Below are positions 1-7,880 of a stretch of 64,000 nucleotides of DNA, in pieces. The notes under the pieces were generated by a model. The model made no database searches. It saw only the letters and a list, made by a program, of their open reading frames with translations, and was not told the origin of the DNA. The DNA is from Methylomicrobium lacus_A. Lineage in GTDB: Bacteria; Pseudomonadota; Gammaproteobacteria; Methylococcales; Methylomonadaceae. The DNA lies in the NCBI RefSeq assembly GCF_041897535.1, contig NZ_CP169217.1:744001-808000 (forward strand), read 5' to 3'. Each line of letters opens with the position of its first letter. The stretch's first letter is position 1. The position numbers and the translations under genes are program-made.

Positions 1-53
1 TGCACGATTGAGTTCCCAATCAGGAGATTGGGAACCGGCAAATCGTACCTTAA

Positions 54-311
54 TTATTTTGTCTCGGTTGTAGTGGAGGTCGATTCCCGAGTTTTGGTTG
101 TAGCTGGCTGTTCAGCCGGAGCCGGAGCTGGTGTTGTAACGCTTTCCGTGGTGGAGGTCGATTCCTGAGTTTTAGTTGTAGCTGGTTCTCCCGACGGAGC
201 TGGTGTTGTAACGATTTTCGTGGTGGAAGAGGTGGACTCCTTTTCTTTGCTGCAGCCAGCCAGCAATGCCAAAGCCACTAAACCAATCGCTATAATTTCT
301 TTAGTTTTCAT
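54..311 (-). CDS. Small Thr/Ser/Pro-rich repeat lipoprotein
   Basis: An 85-residue protein with a lipoprotein signal: a short basic start, a hydrophobic stretch and the lipobox LLAGC, so Cys20 would be lipidated. The rest is low-complexity and built from two imperfect copies of a unit of about 27 residues containing ESTSTT, VTTPAP and EPATTKT. No enzymatic domain is visible. It is probably an envelope-anchored, extended linker-like protein. It lies alone, 220 bases downstream of the deacetylase gene on the same strand. Function unknown; the lipoprotein call is firm, and the repeat may vary in copy number between strains. Confidence 0.6.
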   Translation of the reverse strand: MKTKEIIAIGLVALALLAGCSKEKESTSSTTKIVTTPAPSGEPATTKTQESTSTTESVTTPAPAPAEQPATTKTRESTSTTTETK

Positions 312-531
312 AGTAGTATCCTATTGTTGTACGTTTTGTTAGAGGGTTTCTTTGATTACTGCATAATAATCAGGATATCCGTTAAATCGACCTCGGTCGG
401 TGCGGCGCAGCACATAAGCTAATGAATGATGATGACTACTGAATTTTTAGCCAAGGGTTGAAAAATTATCTTCCGTCAATTAGCGTCCGATGTTTTCCCC
501 TTTGAAAAATTTGCAACAGAACCCTGTTCAG

Positions 532-1302
532 TTATTCATAGGCTTTGATTTTCAAAAGCTGCTCTACAGTGACAATTTTATAGCCATTTTGTTTCGCAAA
601 ATTAAGCGTTTGTTTTAATACCTGGAGGGTTTTATCCGAACGATCGTGAAACAGAATAATGGCGCCCGGTTTTATTTGCGTTTGTACGCGCCGGGTGATG
701 AATTGTGCGGAGGCGGCCGTTGTATCGAACGAGCGGATGCTCCAGCCGATGACGCTGTAATTCAACGCCTTTGAGGCTTGCGCAAGTTTGGGTGTGGTGA
801 CGCCATAGGGCGGCCGAAATAACCTCATCCGTTTGCCTATGATATTGAAGACACTCTCTGCGGTCTGATTTAGTTCATCCTTAAAGCCTTGCAAGCCATT
901 AAAATCCATAAAAAAAGAATGCGTATAGCTGTGGTTTCCAATACTGTGTCCGCCTGAATCTATCTGTTGCAAAAGGCTTTCATTGCCCTGAATGTTTTTC
1001 CCGATCACAAAAAAAGTTGCCGTTGCACCGTACTGAGCCAATATCGAGAGCACCTGAGGGGTGTACTCCCGGTTAGGACCGTCGTCAAACGACAAGGCAA
1101 TGACTTTTTCTGACGGATTGGCATGACAATGGGCTTGAACGTGAAAGTTGGATTGAATGATGACCGAACCATAAGTAACTAATGCCAGATAAACGATGAC
1201 CGGCACTCCCAGCCACCCCAGACTGATTCCAAAAAACGCAGCCAACAAACCCATAATGCTGATCGCGATGAAAAAACAGTTGCGGATTGATTTATATGTC
1301 AC
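532..1302 (-). CDS. Polysaccharide deacetylase (NodB-homology), membrane-anchored
   Basis: A 256-residue protein with an N-terminal membrane anchor (about residues 10-50, two hydrophobic stretches) and a NodB/CE4 domain. The three diagnostic motifs are present: SFDDGP (about 71-76), the metal-binding HSYTH (about 124-128) and RPPYG (about 163-167). Family members remove N- or O-acetyl groups from chitin-like, peptidoglycan or exopolysaccharide chains outside the cytoplasm. The start is GTG at 1302 with no clear ribosome binding site, so it may be wrong by a few codons. It follows the LpxL-like acyltransferase gene by 30 bases and is probably the last gene of that operon. A deacetylase is not a usual part of aryl-polyene clusters, so its substrate here is open. 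Confidence 0.85.
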   Translation of the reverse strand: MTYKSIRNCFFIAISIMGLLAAFFGISLGWLGVPVIVYLALVTYGSVIIQSNFHVQAHCHANPSEKVIALSFDDGPNREYTPQVLSILAQYGATATFFVIGKNIQGNESLLQQIDSGGHSIGNHSYTHSFFMDFNGLQGFKDELNQTAESVFNIIGKRMRLFRPPYGVTTPKLAQASKALNYSVIGWSIRSFDTTAASAQFITRRVQTQIKPGAIILFHDRSDKTLQVLKQTLNFAKQNGYKIVTVEQLLKIKAYE

Positions 1303-1332
1303 AGGAAATCAATAAAGTGGGTGGTATTTTTG

Positions 1333-2271
1333 TTATTCATCATCATGCGAAACACGCCAAAAATCGAAAAAATTGAACCACTGTAGCGGTTCTTTTAAAC
1401 AATAAGTCTGCAAGCGTTCCGCATAGCGCTGGATTATTTGCTGCATGGCTTGCTCGCGCGTTTTTCTGGGGAAGTTCAGCATGTCACTAAAGTGGTCGAA
1501 ATAAATGACATGCTTGCCCTGCTGTTTGAGACAAAACACGGTATAAACCGGACATTTCAGCAAGCCGGCCAGGATGAACGGTCCTTGTGGCATCAACGCT
1601 TCGCCCCCCAGAAAGTTAACCTTGGCGACATGCTGCCGGCTGCCCGGCAGTGATCTGTCGGCGGCGATAATGACGAGTTCTCCCCCCTCAATTTTATCCT
1701 GAAGCAACATCGACGTAGCCGCGGTAATTTCAGTGATCTGAATCAGATTTAACTGGCTGCTGTCACTGGTCTGCTTTAACAGCCGATTAAATTTTTGGGC
1801 ATGTTTGTTGTGGATTAACACATTAATGTGTAGCGTTTTATCGAAATCCGCAATCACCCGACAAACTTCAAGATTACCGAGATGAGAGCCCAGCAATACA
1901 ACGCCCTGCCCTTTGCGGATTTGCGCTATGATTTCATTTCGACCATGATACTGCACATCAGCCCGCGTAAGCGCCCCGGACCAGGCGGCAAGCTTGTCAA
2001 TGATGGCATTGGCAAAACTGATAAAGTGCCTGAAGCTCCAAAGGAAACTTCCGCTCAGTTTTAATGACGGCGCAAAAGCCGCCAGTCTGTTCAGATAAGC
2101 CTGGCTGGCCTGCCTGGCCTGCCGGTTAATGAGCCAGTAATAAATCACGACCGGGTATAAAAACAGTTGCAGAACCGTGCGACCAAACAGCAAATAGATA
2201 CGCAACAGAAGCCTCATGCCCCAAATCACGCCGCCCTCTTCCATTTGCGTCCAATGCAGTGTTTTTTTCAT
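1333..2271 (-). CDS. LpxL/HtrB-like lysophospholipid acyltransferase
   Basis: A 312-residue membrane-associated acyltransferase with a hydrophobic N-terminal anchor (about 20-48) and the catalytic H-x4-E motif in SHLGNLE (His130, Glu135), typical of the LpxL/LPLAT family. The segment AADRSLPG lies further on. Family members move an acyl chain from acyl-ACP to a lipid or sugar. Its start overlaps the stop of the upstream GT2 gene by four bases (ATGA), so the two are translationally coupled. In Escherichia coli aryl-polyene clusters a GT2 domain and an LpxL-like domain are fused in one protein; here the same pair is split. The acceptor is unknown. Confidence 0.8.
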   Translation of the reverse strand: MKKTLHWTQMEEGGVIWGMRLLLRIYLLFGRTVLQLFLYPVVIYYWLINRQARQASQAYLNRLAAFAPSLKLSGSFLWSFRHFISFANAIIDKLAAWSGALTRADVQYHGRNEIIAQIRKGQGVVLLGSHLGNLEVCRVIADFDKTLHINVLIHNKHAQKFNRLLKQTSDSSQLNLIQITEITAATSMLLQDKIEGGELVIIAADRSLPGSRQHVAKVNFLGGEALMPQGPFILAGLLKCPVYTVFCLKQQGKHVIYFDHFSDMLNFPRKTREQAMQQIIQRYAERLQTYCLKEPLQWFNFFDFWRVSHDDE

Positions 2272-3002
2272 CGCCAGTGTCTTAAGAGTAATTGCGGAAT
2301 CCGTATCAACATCCCAAAAAACAATTTGGCATGCGTTTTTGCAATCATGACATTATCACGCCATAACCTGAAATGTGACACGCCATCGTAAGGGTAGTGT
2401 ACGGCTGTCGGCAGATTTATGGCCTCGACGCCCTGCCAGTACAGGCGCACGGCGATGTCCACATCATAATTCATGCCTTGGCCGATGGGTGTCGTGCTGA
2501 TTAACTTGTCTACGGCGGCCAGCGGATAGAGTCGAAAACCGCACATGCCGTCGGCTATTGCCAAGGACAAGGTGTTTATCACTATACACAGATTCGTTAA
2601 AGAGTGTCCGTACATCCGGCTTATAGGGACGGATTCATCGAAAACAGGTTGGCCTAAAATCATTGCCTCCGGATTTAGCCTGCCGGCTTCAAGAAAGCGC
2701 GGAATGTCATCGATATTATGCTGTCCATCGGCGTCGATTTGTAGCGCATGCGTGTATCCCAGCCGTATAGCCGCGTTGAAACCATCAATAACCGCCGCAC
2801 CTTTGCCGCCATTTTCCGCCCGGTTTAACAGGGTAAGCCAGCCTGATTCCTGCCGGGCGCAGGCTTCCAGCACCTCGGAGCATGCGGCTGAACTGCCGTC
2901 ATTCACCAGCAGGCAGTAAATGCCGTATCCTTTTAATCTGGATATAACCCGAGGAATCGCATGCTCATGATTATAAACAGGGATGATGATGCAGGTTTTC
3001 AT
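2268..3002 (-). CDS. Family 2 glycosyltransferase
   Basis: A 244-residue GT-A fold protein starting with the typical IIIPVYNHE strand, followed by LLVNDGSS for nucleotide-sugar binding and the DxD-type motif QIDADGQHN (about 92-100), which binds the metal and sugar phosphate. It has no long membrane helices, so it resembles cytoplasmic dolichyl-phosphate-mannose-synthase-like enzymes. It sits between the acyl carrier protein gene (32-base gap) and the LpxL-like gene (4-base overlap). In aryl-polyene clusters the equivalent domain is thought to help attach a head group to the polyene or its lipid anchor; donor and acceptor cannot be read from sequence. Confidence 0.85.
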   Translation of the reverse strand: MKTCIIIPVYNHEHAIPRVISRLKGYGIYCLLVNDGSSAACSEVLEACARQESGWLTLLNRAENGGKGAAVIDGFNAAIRLGYTHALQIDADGQHNIDDIPRFLEAGRLNPEAMILGQPVFDESVPISRMYGHSLTNLCIVINTLSLAIADGMCGFRLYPLAAVDKLISTTPIGQGMNYDVDIAVRLYWQGVEAINLPTAVHYPYDGVSHFRLWRDNVMIAKTHAKLFFGMLIRIPQLLLRHWR

Positions 3003-3034
3003 GCGTGTTCTCGATATTGGGTTGCGTCAATGCA

Positions 3035-3283
3035 TTAACCCTGTACTGATTTGATGTAATCGGCTAACGTCGAAATGGAAGCAAAAATCTTCTTCACATC
3101 CTCTTTTTCAGTATCAATTTTTACATTGTATTTTTTACGGATAGCCAGACCTATTTCAAGAGCATCGATGGAATCCAAGCCCAGGCCGTCCTTAAACAGG
3201 GCCTCGTGACTATCAATATCGGCCACGCTAATATCTTCCAGCTCCAGCACATCAATAATTAATTGTTTTAATTCATTTTCCAT
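3035..3283 (-). CDS. Acyl carrier protein
   Basis: An 82-residue acidic four-helix protein. The phosphopantetheine attachment motif GLDSID is present (Ser38) and the length is normal for a discrete ACP. It starts 5 bases after the PlsC-like acyltransferase stop, so the two are cotranscribed. The setting beside two acyltransferases and a glycosyltransferase marks it as a specialised ACP, as in aryl-polyene or specialised lipid pathways, rather than the housekeeping AcpP, which normally lies with fab genes. No ketosynthase or phosphopantetheinyl transferase is nearby, so chain building must use enzymes coded elsewhere. Confidence 0.9.
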   Translation of the reverse strand: MENELKQLIIDVLELEDISVADIDSHEALFKDGLGLDSIDALEIGLAIRKKYNVKIDTEKEDVKKIFASISTLADYIKSVQG

Positions 3284-3288
3284 ACGAT

Positions 3289-4065
3289 TTACAGACCTCT
3301 CTGCTGAGTAAAATAATCCTCTAAAAACTGATTAAAGCGACGCGCAGCAATCGATTTAGGCTTAATTGTTATAAATTCATCCAGCGCAATATCCTCGCCA
3401 ACATCCATGGTGAAATGAAATCGTCGGTAAGGAATTTGATACCATGGCTCTGCCTTTGTTAAGGTACTGGGATAACAGGACAGTGTGACCGGCGTTACAA
3501 TCTTGTTGGCCTGCAAGGCTATGGTAGCGGCTCCCCGCTGAAAACGACACGGTTTGCCCGGCACCGAGCGCGTTCCTTCCGGAAAAATAATTAGGGTCCC
3601 GCCGGACTGCAACCACGCTACACACTCGGTGATCATTTTTTTAGGATCGCCGTTACTGATATAGCCGGCGTTTAAAATAGGCCCGCGCATGAAAGGATTA
3701 CGCCACAGGCTTTCTTTGACAATGCAGTTTGCCTGTTTAATCCGGCTAATTAAAAACAAAATATCTATCAAGGTTGGATGATTCGCAATGATCATTTGTC
3801 CCGGGCGGTTAAGCTTCTCCAGGTTTTTGATTTCGTAAGTCATGAGGCCGAGTCTGTGCATCAACCCGATGAACACATAAGCGCCGTAATGCACAACGCG
3901 CTGTCCACGGCTTATTCGCTGCAAGCGATTGCCGGGCAAAACGGACAGCACCGGAAAAACCAGAAACCTCAATAACAAACCGATCAGACCGAAACTGAAA
4001 AAGCTGAAGCCTGTAGCCAAAAGACGCCAGCCGTATGTTAGCTTTTTGATTATTTTTTGTGCCAT
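3289..4065 (-). CDS. PlsC-like 1-acyl-glycerol-3-phosphate acyltransferase family protein
   Basis: A 258-residue LPLAT-superfamily protein. A hydrophobic N-terminal segment (about 12-45) is followed by the catalytic ANHPTLID block (His96-x4-Asp101) and the acceptor-binding FPEGTRS block (about 161-167). Family members acylate lysophosphatidic acid or similar acceptors at the membrane. It is the first gene of the minus-strand cassette and precedes the ACP gene by 5 bases; the same order (LPLAT, then ACP) occurs in E. coli aryl-polyene clusters. A specialised role is more likely than housekeeping PlsC, but this is inferred from context. Confidence 0.85.
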   Translation of the reverse strand: MAQKIIKKLTYGWRLLATGFSFFSFGLIGLLLRFLVFPVLSVLPGNRLQRISRGQRVVHYGAYVFIGLMHRLGLMTYEIKNLEKLNRPGQMIIANHPTLIDILFLISRIKQANCIVKESLWRNPFMRGPILNAGYISNGDPKKMITECVAWLQSGGTLIIFPEGTRSVPGKPCRFQRGAATIALQANKIVTPVTLSCYPSTLTKAEPWYQIPYRRFHFTMDVGEDIALDEFITIKPKSIAARRFNQFLEDYFTQQRGL

Positions 4066-4176
4066 GTTCAGCTATACCTTTGATTGCCCAAACCATTACG
4101 AAACCGCCTCTTCCAATACAAATAATATATCTATTGGGGAATACTGCAAGCGTTGCACTTGGTCGAAAATGGTTTC

Positions 4177-4206
4177 TTGACAAGATTACACTAATCGTCG
4201 TAAAAT
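4177..4206 (+). promoter_or_regulatory. Probable sigma-70 promoter of the TRL-like gene
   Basis: TTGACA at 4177-4182 is a perfect -35 hexamer. TAAAAT at 4201-4206 follows after an 18-base spacer. This would start transcription near 4213 and leave a leader of about 85 bases before the ATG at 4298. A second -10-like TATAAT at 4226-4231 lacks a good -35. Confidence 0.5.
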
Positions 4207-4297
4207 TTAATTGGAGTATTACGCCTATAATACCCAACAAACACGACATTGGTGTCTGAGCCCATTGAATTTCCTATCCAAAATAAGGAGAGCGACA

Positions 4298-4717
4298 ATG
4301 AACTATGAACAAAGCGAAGAAGTACGCAAAGAACGATTTGCAGATAAACACAGTCTTGAATACGCAAATACACCGATAGTAAAACGAAAGAATGTATGCT
4401 CGGCGCTAGGCCTGGCTATCCTGACAACCAGCCTGAGCGGGTGTATGATCGTCGATTCGCCGATTAAGGGTATGCTGGGTACCGAGGTTATCTGGGGCGA
4501 TATAGCGACCGGAGAAGCCGGTTCTGGCACCCCCGGCGTGACTAAGGAAGGCAAAGCCTGTGCGGAGTCCATCCTGGGCTTGCTGGCGCGTGGCGATGCC
4601 AGTGTTCGCGCGGCCAAGGAAAACGGCAATATCACGGAGGTCACTACAGTGGATCACTCGGCGAGGAATTTCTTAAATATCGTCGGCGAATGGTGCACGA
4701 TAGTAAAAGGCCGCTAG
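4298..4717 (+). CDS. TRL-like family lipoprotein
   Basis: A 139-residue protein. The ATG at 4298 is chosen over upstream starts because AAGGAG lies 7 bases before it. A hydrophobic segment ending in LSGC (lipobox-like) follows a long 34-residue N-region. The C-terminal half carries the conserved TRL-like features: a glycine-rich start, GKACAESILGLLARGDAS, a VDHS block and a final WCTIVKGR. Family members are small secreted or lipid-anchored proteins of unknown function. The extended N-terminus before the lipobox is odd; export may need checking. It is monocistronic with its own promoter and diverges from the acyltransferase operon. Confidence 0.75.
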   Translation: MNYEQSEEVRKERFADKHSLEYANTPIVKRKNVCSALGLAILTTSLSGCMIVDSPIKGMLGTEVIWGDIATGEAGSGTPGVTKEGKACAESILGLLARGDASVRAAKENGNITEVTTVDHSARNFLNIVGEWCTIVKGR

Positions 4718-4836
4718 GCGATCTATCGTTTGACCCAAAGCCGGGGTCACCCATTAGATTAGCCGACTCTGTCACATTAACCGAAAAAAGGCATAATTTG
4801 TACCAGCGAATCAAGCGGAACGCTATTTTCACCAAA

Positions 4837-4868
4837 GCTTGCTTTGGGCACATCAGCCCAAAGCAAGC
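4837..4868. repeat. Perfect 13-bp inverted repeat
   Basis: GCTTGCTTTGGGC at 4837-4849 and its exact complement at 4856-4868 enclose a 6-base loop, with CACC and GGTG further out. It lies 120 bases after the TRL-like stop. There is no T-run after it on either strand, so it may stabilise a 3' end rather than act as an intrinsic terminator. Confidence 0.5.
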
Positions 4869-5196
4869 GGTGAAAAATTTCGCAACTATTAATGTCCTCG
4901 ACTACCCCAGCAGTTCTGTCGCATTAACCGAAATAAATACATCATTCGGACAAGCAAATCAGTCGTTCCATCAAACCGGATGATCCTATCCTGCCAAGGT
5001 ATAAAATTGCCCCTCCGAAAGACATTTGATCTTTTGCAATGATCATTTGACCTTTGCGAATCATGCGCATCAGTCTCGTAACCAGTCACACATGCAGTGG
5101 TTACACTAGAAATTGACGGAAAAGACGAAGGCGCCCGCCGGATTGAAAGTCGCCGTGGCTATTTTGGCGGTCGTTTATAAGACAGGAAAAAAGCAC

Positions 5197-5247
5197 AGCG
5201 CGGATTTCACCGAAAACATCGGGATCGTTTTCGATGAAATCCGCGCT
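5197..5247. repeat. 51-base long near-perfect hairpin
   Basis: AGCGCGGATTTCA pairs with TGAAATCCGCGCT, and an inner GAAAAC pairs with GTTTTC, broken only by a small internal mismatch, around a loop near TCGGGA. It is far stronger than chance for this length. It lies just before a terminator-like hairpin and outside any gene. It could be a small RNA or a small mobile repeat end. Confidence 0.55.
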
Positions 5248-5258
5248 AAAATTCCGTG

Positions 5259-5282
5259 CACCCTCTCAAGACGGGTGTTTTT
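5259..5282 (+). terminator. Candidate intrinsic terminator
   Basis: CACCC and GGGTG arms (5259-5263 and 5273-5277) are followed directly by five T residues. The stem is short, so strength is doubtful. It would end any transcript running rightward from the TRL-like gene or from the hairpin just upstream. Confidence 0.4.
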
Positions 5283-5325
5283 GGGAAGTTATTTTTGACG
5301 AAATCCTTAGCGTAGGTTGGCGTCG

Positions 5326-5472
5326 CTAGACCCTTCGGCCTTGAATCACACGCAGCACGATTATAATGATCGCGATAACCAATAGTATGTGAATGAACCC
5401 GCCCAGTGTATACGAGGAAACCAAACCCAGCAGCCAGAGGATAATTAGGATGACCACTAATGTTTCAAGCAT
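5326..5472 (-). CDS. Lmo0937/DUF5670-like small membrane protein
   Basis: A 48-residue protein starting MLETLVVILIILWLLGLVSS, with two hydrophobic helices around a short turn containing YTLGGFIHIL and a basic C-terminus (QGRRV). This is the pattern of the Lmo0937/DUF5670 family of tiny, often stress-linked, membrane proteins of unknown function. ACGGAG lies 9 bases upstream of the ATG at 5472. It is in the same direction as the CsbD gene beyond it, 179 bases away. Confidence 0.75.
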   Translation of the reverse strand: MLETLVVILIILWLLGLVSSYTLGGFIHILLVIAIIIIVLRVIQGRRV

Positions 5473-5651
5473 GTGTGCTTCTCCGTAAGAGGCCGTCACT
5501 TGACGGCGTTATGATTCACAAATAAGAGCATAAACTTTATACCTTATAGCGATTAGGTTAGCTTCATGCTCATCTTCTGTGAGAAAGTTATTTGATGCCG
5601 CATGCAGACTAGCCTATCCGGCCTCGTCTGCACAACTCAAAACTCATCGTT

Positions 5652-5840
5652 TCAGTCGTCTTTATTAATGGCATCCTTAATATCCTCCTTGAGATCGGCA
5701 AGACCCGCCCGCGCCTTGCCGACGTTCTTTTGGACATTGCCTTCTATCTCCATGCCTTTGTCGTCCAGCAACACCCCGGCGGCTTCCTTGACTTTACCTT
5801 TGGCTTCTTCGACTCGGCCTTTCACTTGTTCTTTGCTCAT
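5652..5840 (-). CDS. CsbD-like stress protein
   Basis: A 62-residue, highly charged, helical protein starting MSKEQVKGRVEEAKGKVKEA, which is the CsbD signature. Family members are small general-stress proteins of unknown mechanism. The ATG at 5840 is chosen because AGGAGA lies 7 bases before it; the open frame runs further upstream without support. A 6-bp inverted repeat (ATGACC-GCAT-GGTCAT, 5866-5881) lies just upstream and could be an operator. It is one of two CsbD genes within 1.4 kb; the second is on the other strand. Confidence 0.88.
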   Translation of the reverse strand: MSKEQVKGRVEEAKGKVKEAAGVLLDDKGMEIEGNVQKNVGKARAGLADLKEDIKDAINKDD

Positions 5841-6195
5841 GTCTGTCTCCTGATGATTGTTAGCCATGACCGCATGGTCATAACTTGAATATTGAATGAT
5901 GTTTTCCATCGCTCGATTAGCACGATACTCCTTTATCCGTTCAGAGTCGGTTCGTCAGCAAACATAGAGCAGGGATTTTCATCATGAACGCGGTCTTGCC
6001 TATGGGCGGGATTCATCGCAGCAATGCGGATAACTGATTTCGAGGTATATCTCCGGTAGGTTATGTGCAGTGCCGTACCGACTCTATATGGTGAGTTGGT
6101 TAAACTGTTTTTGTGTTCGTGAAACATCGCACCGTATCAAGTAAATCTCGAAATTTACCGAAATACCGGATATTTGAAATAATTAGGAGGATAGT
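5841..6195. other. Divergent regulatory region between csbD-like and PRC-barrel genes
   Basis: 355 bases with no credible gene. It must hold the promoters for the leftward CsbD-like gene and the rightward PRC-barrel gene. The only structure I see is the perfect inverted repeat ATGACC-GCAT-GGTCAT at 5866-5881, close to the CsbD-like start. Confidence 0.5.
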
Positions 6196-6741
6196 ATGAA
6201 AACATTCATTTCCATTGTAGCTGTGTCTTTTTTGAGTGCGGCATTCATGGGTAGCTCCTTTGCGGGTGGCGTTCAGGAGAAGCAACAGCAGCTTCAGGAG
6301 AAACAACAGGAGGTAAAAGAAAAGCAGCATGAACTCAAGGAAGAGCGCCAAAAGGAATCAGCCGAGCGTACCGAGGAGGCCAACAAGTCGATGCAGCAGG
6401 TGAGTCGCGCCAGCAAGATCATCGGTGCCAAAGTGAAAAATCTCAACGGAGAAAACCTCGGCGACATCAAGGACTTGGTGATCGACCCGGAGAGAGGTCA
6501 AGTGGTCTATGGCGTTGTTTCCTTCGGCGGCGTATTGGGCATGGGGAACAAACTGTTTGCCATTCCATGGGACGGGCTGAGTTGGAATCCTGATAAGCAG
6601 TATTACATCCTCGATCTGGATAAAGAGACCTTAAAGAAGGCTCCCGGTTTTGATAAGAAGCACTGGCCGGACACATCAAATAAATGGCAACGGTTGCGTG
6701 AAGAGATTAATCAATTTCCTTTCTATCACCCCAAGGGTTGA
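6196..6741 (+). CDS. Exported PRC-barrel domain protein with coiled coil
   Basis: A 181-residue protein. A signal peptide (about residues 1-24, ending SSFAGG) is followed by a Gln/Glu/Lys-rich coiled coil (about 25-65, with QEKQQ repeats) and a PRC-barrel domain (about 73-160) starting SKIIGAKVKNLNGENLGDI. PRC-barrels are small beta domains found in photosynthetic reaction-centre H subunits, RimM and stress proteins; here the protein would be periplasmic. AGGAGG lies 7 bases before the ATG. It is followed by a CsbD-like gene on the same strand after 74 bases, so it may share its regulation. Precise role unknown. Confidence 0.85.
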   Translation: MKTFISIVAVSFLSAAFMGSSFAGGVQEKQQQLQEKQQEVKEKQHELKEERQKESAERTEEANKSMQQVSRASKIIGAKVKNLNGENLGDIKDLVIDPERGQVVYGVVSFGGVLGMGNKLFAIPWDGLSWNPDKQYYILDLDKETLKKAPGFDKKHWPDTSNKWQRLREEINQFPFYHPKG

Positions 6742-6815
6742 CGGAAAGCTCGGCTGGCGTTAGCGATCTTTGAAATGGCGTGGCAATAATTTTTAACCTC
6801 AATTGGAGAACAGAA

Positions 6816-7016
6816 ATGAGCTGGAATCGTATAGAAGGTAATTGGAAACAAATCAAGGGTAAGGTTAAGGAAACATGGGGGGATTTGACCGATGACGAAC
6901 TCGACCAAATCGCCGGCAAGCGCGATATACTCCTCGGCAAGATACAAGAGAAATACGGAATCGCGCAAGACGAAGCCGATAAGCGGATCAAGGAATTCGA
7001 GAAGTCTTTCGATTGA
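6816..7016 (+). CDS. CsbD-like stress protein
   Basis: A 66-residue protein starting MSWNRIEGNWKQIKGKVKET, the classic E. coli YjbJ-like form of the CsbD family. The ATG at 6816 is preferred to an upstream ATG at 6780 because TTGGAGAA lies just before it and homologues start with MxWxxIEGNWKQ. It is acidic and helical with no membrane segment. The family is strongly induced by osmotic and stationary-phase stress in enterobacteria; here this is assumed. It follows the PRC-barrel gene and is closed by a strong hairpin at 7056. Confidence 0.92.
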   Translation: MSWNRIEGNWKQIKGKVKETWGDLTDDELDQIAGKRDILLGKIQEKYGIAQDEADKRIKEFEKSFD

Positions 7017-7055
7017 TCGTTTGTTTTCTGGCCAAAAATGAATGGATGCACAGCC

Positions 7056-7087
7056 GTGCCGCTCGCATCACGAGCGGCACCTTCGTT
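7056..7087 (+). terminator. Intrinsic terminator after csbD-like gene
   Basis: GTGCCGCTCG and CGAGCGGCAC form a perfect 10-bp GC-rich stem with a 5-base loop, followed by CTTCGTT. It lies 40 bases after the CsbD-like stop. The T tract is interrupted, so termination may be partial. Confidence 0.6.
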
Positions 7088-7294
7088 AAGAACCCCGCAG
7101 AGCGCCATCCCCCAGATCAAACTAAAGACCTGCCAACCCACGCTATCGCGATGGCCAGTTGATCGAGTTTTGACAGAACGGCCTTGCCTTGACCATTTGA
7201 GCCATGAGAAGCGTCGCGAATACATAAACCGAGATGAGGGTCAAAGGGTACTCCCCTAATAAAACGTTAGGGAAGTGCCTCGTTGAGATCAAAA

Positions 7295-7831
7295 CTACCT
7301 TTTCCCAATGTAAATCTGTGGAATTCCACTGAAAACGCCGAATACGCTCAGCAACCACAGCACCACCGCAATAAGTACTACGATGTTCAATATCTGCTTG
7401 ACACGCGCATCCATTGGAATGTAGCTGTTGACCACCCACAGCAGAATGCCGACGACGACGAGGCCCACCACCACCGAAAGCAATACCGGCGGAATTGCGC
7501 TCATGACACCAAATATGTTCAGCAACCATAGCACCACCGCAATAATCACGACGAGGTTCAGTATCTGCTTGATTCGTGACTCCATCGGGATGTAGGTATT
7601 GACCAGCCACAATAGCAGACCCACGACGATCAGGCTCACCACGACCGAAACCAAGCCGATCGGGAGTACGCCCAAAACGCCGAACGCACTCAGCAGCCAC
7701 AGCACCACCGCGATGATCACCACGATGTTCAGTATCTGCTTGATGCGGCCATCCATCGGGATATAGTTGTTGACCAGCCACAGCAGCACGCCGACGACGA
7801 TAAGTACGACTACAAGTGAAATTAAGTCCAT
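7295..7831 (-). CDS. Membrane protein made of three tandem Thivi_2564-like units
   Basis: A 178-residue, very hydrophobic protein. It consists of three tandem units of 57 residues: the YIPM motif recurs at about residues 23, 80 and 137, each followed by a KQILN motif and AVVLWLL. Each unit has two membrane helices joined by a short polar turn, giving about six helices. Single-unit homologues (Thivi_2564-type small membrane proteins) are about 60 residues long, so this is an internal triplication. AGGAGCAAGG lies before the ATG. It starts 49 bases after the cyclic glucan synthase stop, on the same strand, and may be cotranscribed with it. Function unknown. Confidence 0.8.
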   Translation of the reverse strand: MDLISLVVVLIVVGVLLWLVNNYIPMDGRIKQILNIVVIIAVVLWLLSAFGVLGVLPIGLVSVVVSLIVVGLLLWLVNTYIPMESRIKQILNLVVIIAVVLWLLNIFGVMSAIPPVLLSVVVGLVVVGILLWVVNSYIPMDARVKQILNIVVLIAVVLWLLSVFGVFSGIPQIYIGKR

Positions 7832-7880
7832 GGCCTTGCTCCTAAAATTAAATCAAATGATTGATGTAAAAAACAAGTTG

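Larger units (their letters stand above)
4718..5325. other. 608-base gene-free stretch with hairpins
   Basis: No convincing gene. A short open frame at 5113-5298 has no ribosome binding site and runs through a perfect hairpin, so it is not called. The stretch holds three inverted repeats (listed separately) and, at about 5023-5066, two degenerate copies of a 21-base unit resembling CATTTGAyCTTTGCrAT. Confidence 0.5.

Noticed and set aside
5113..5298. A 61-residue open frame with a hydrophobic start
   Set aside because: No ribosome binding site, and it runs through a perfect hairpin that better explains the sequence.
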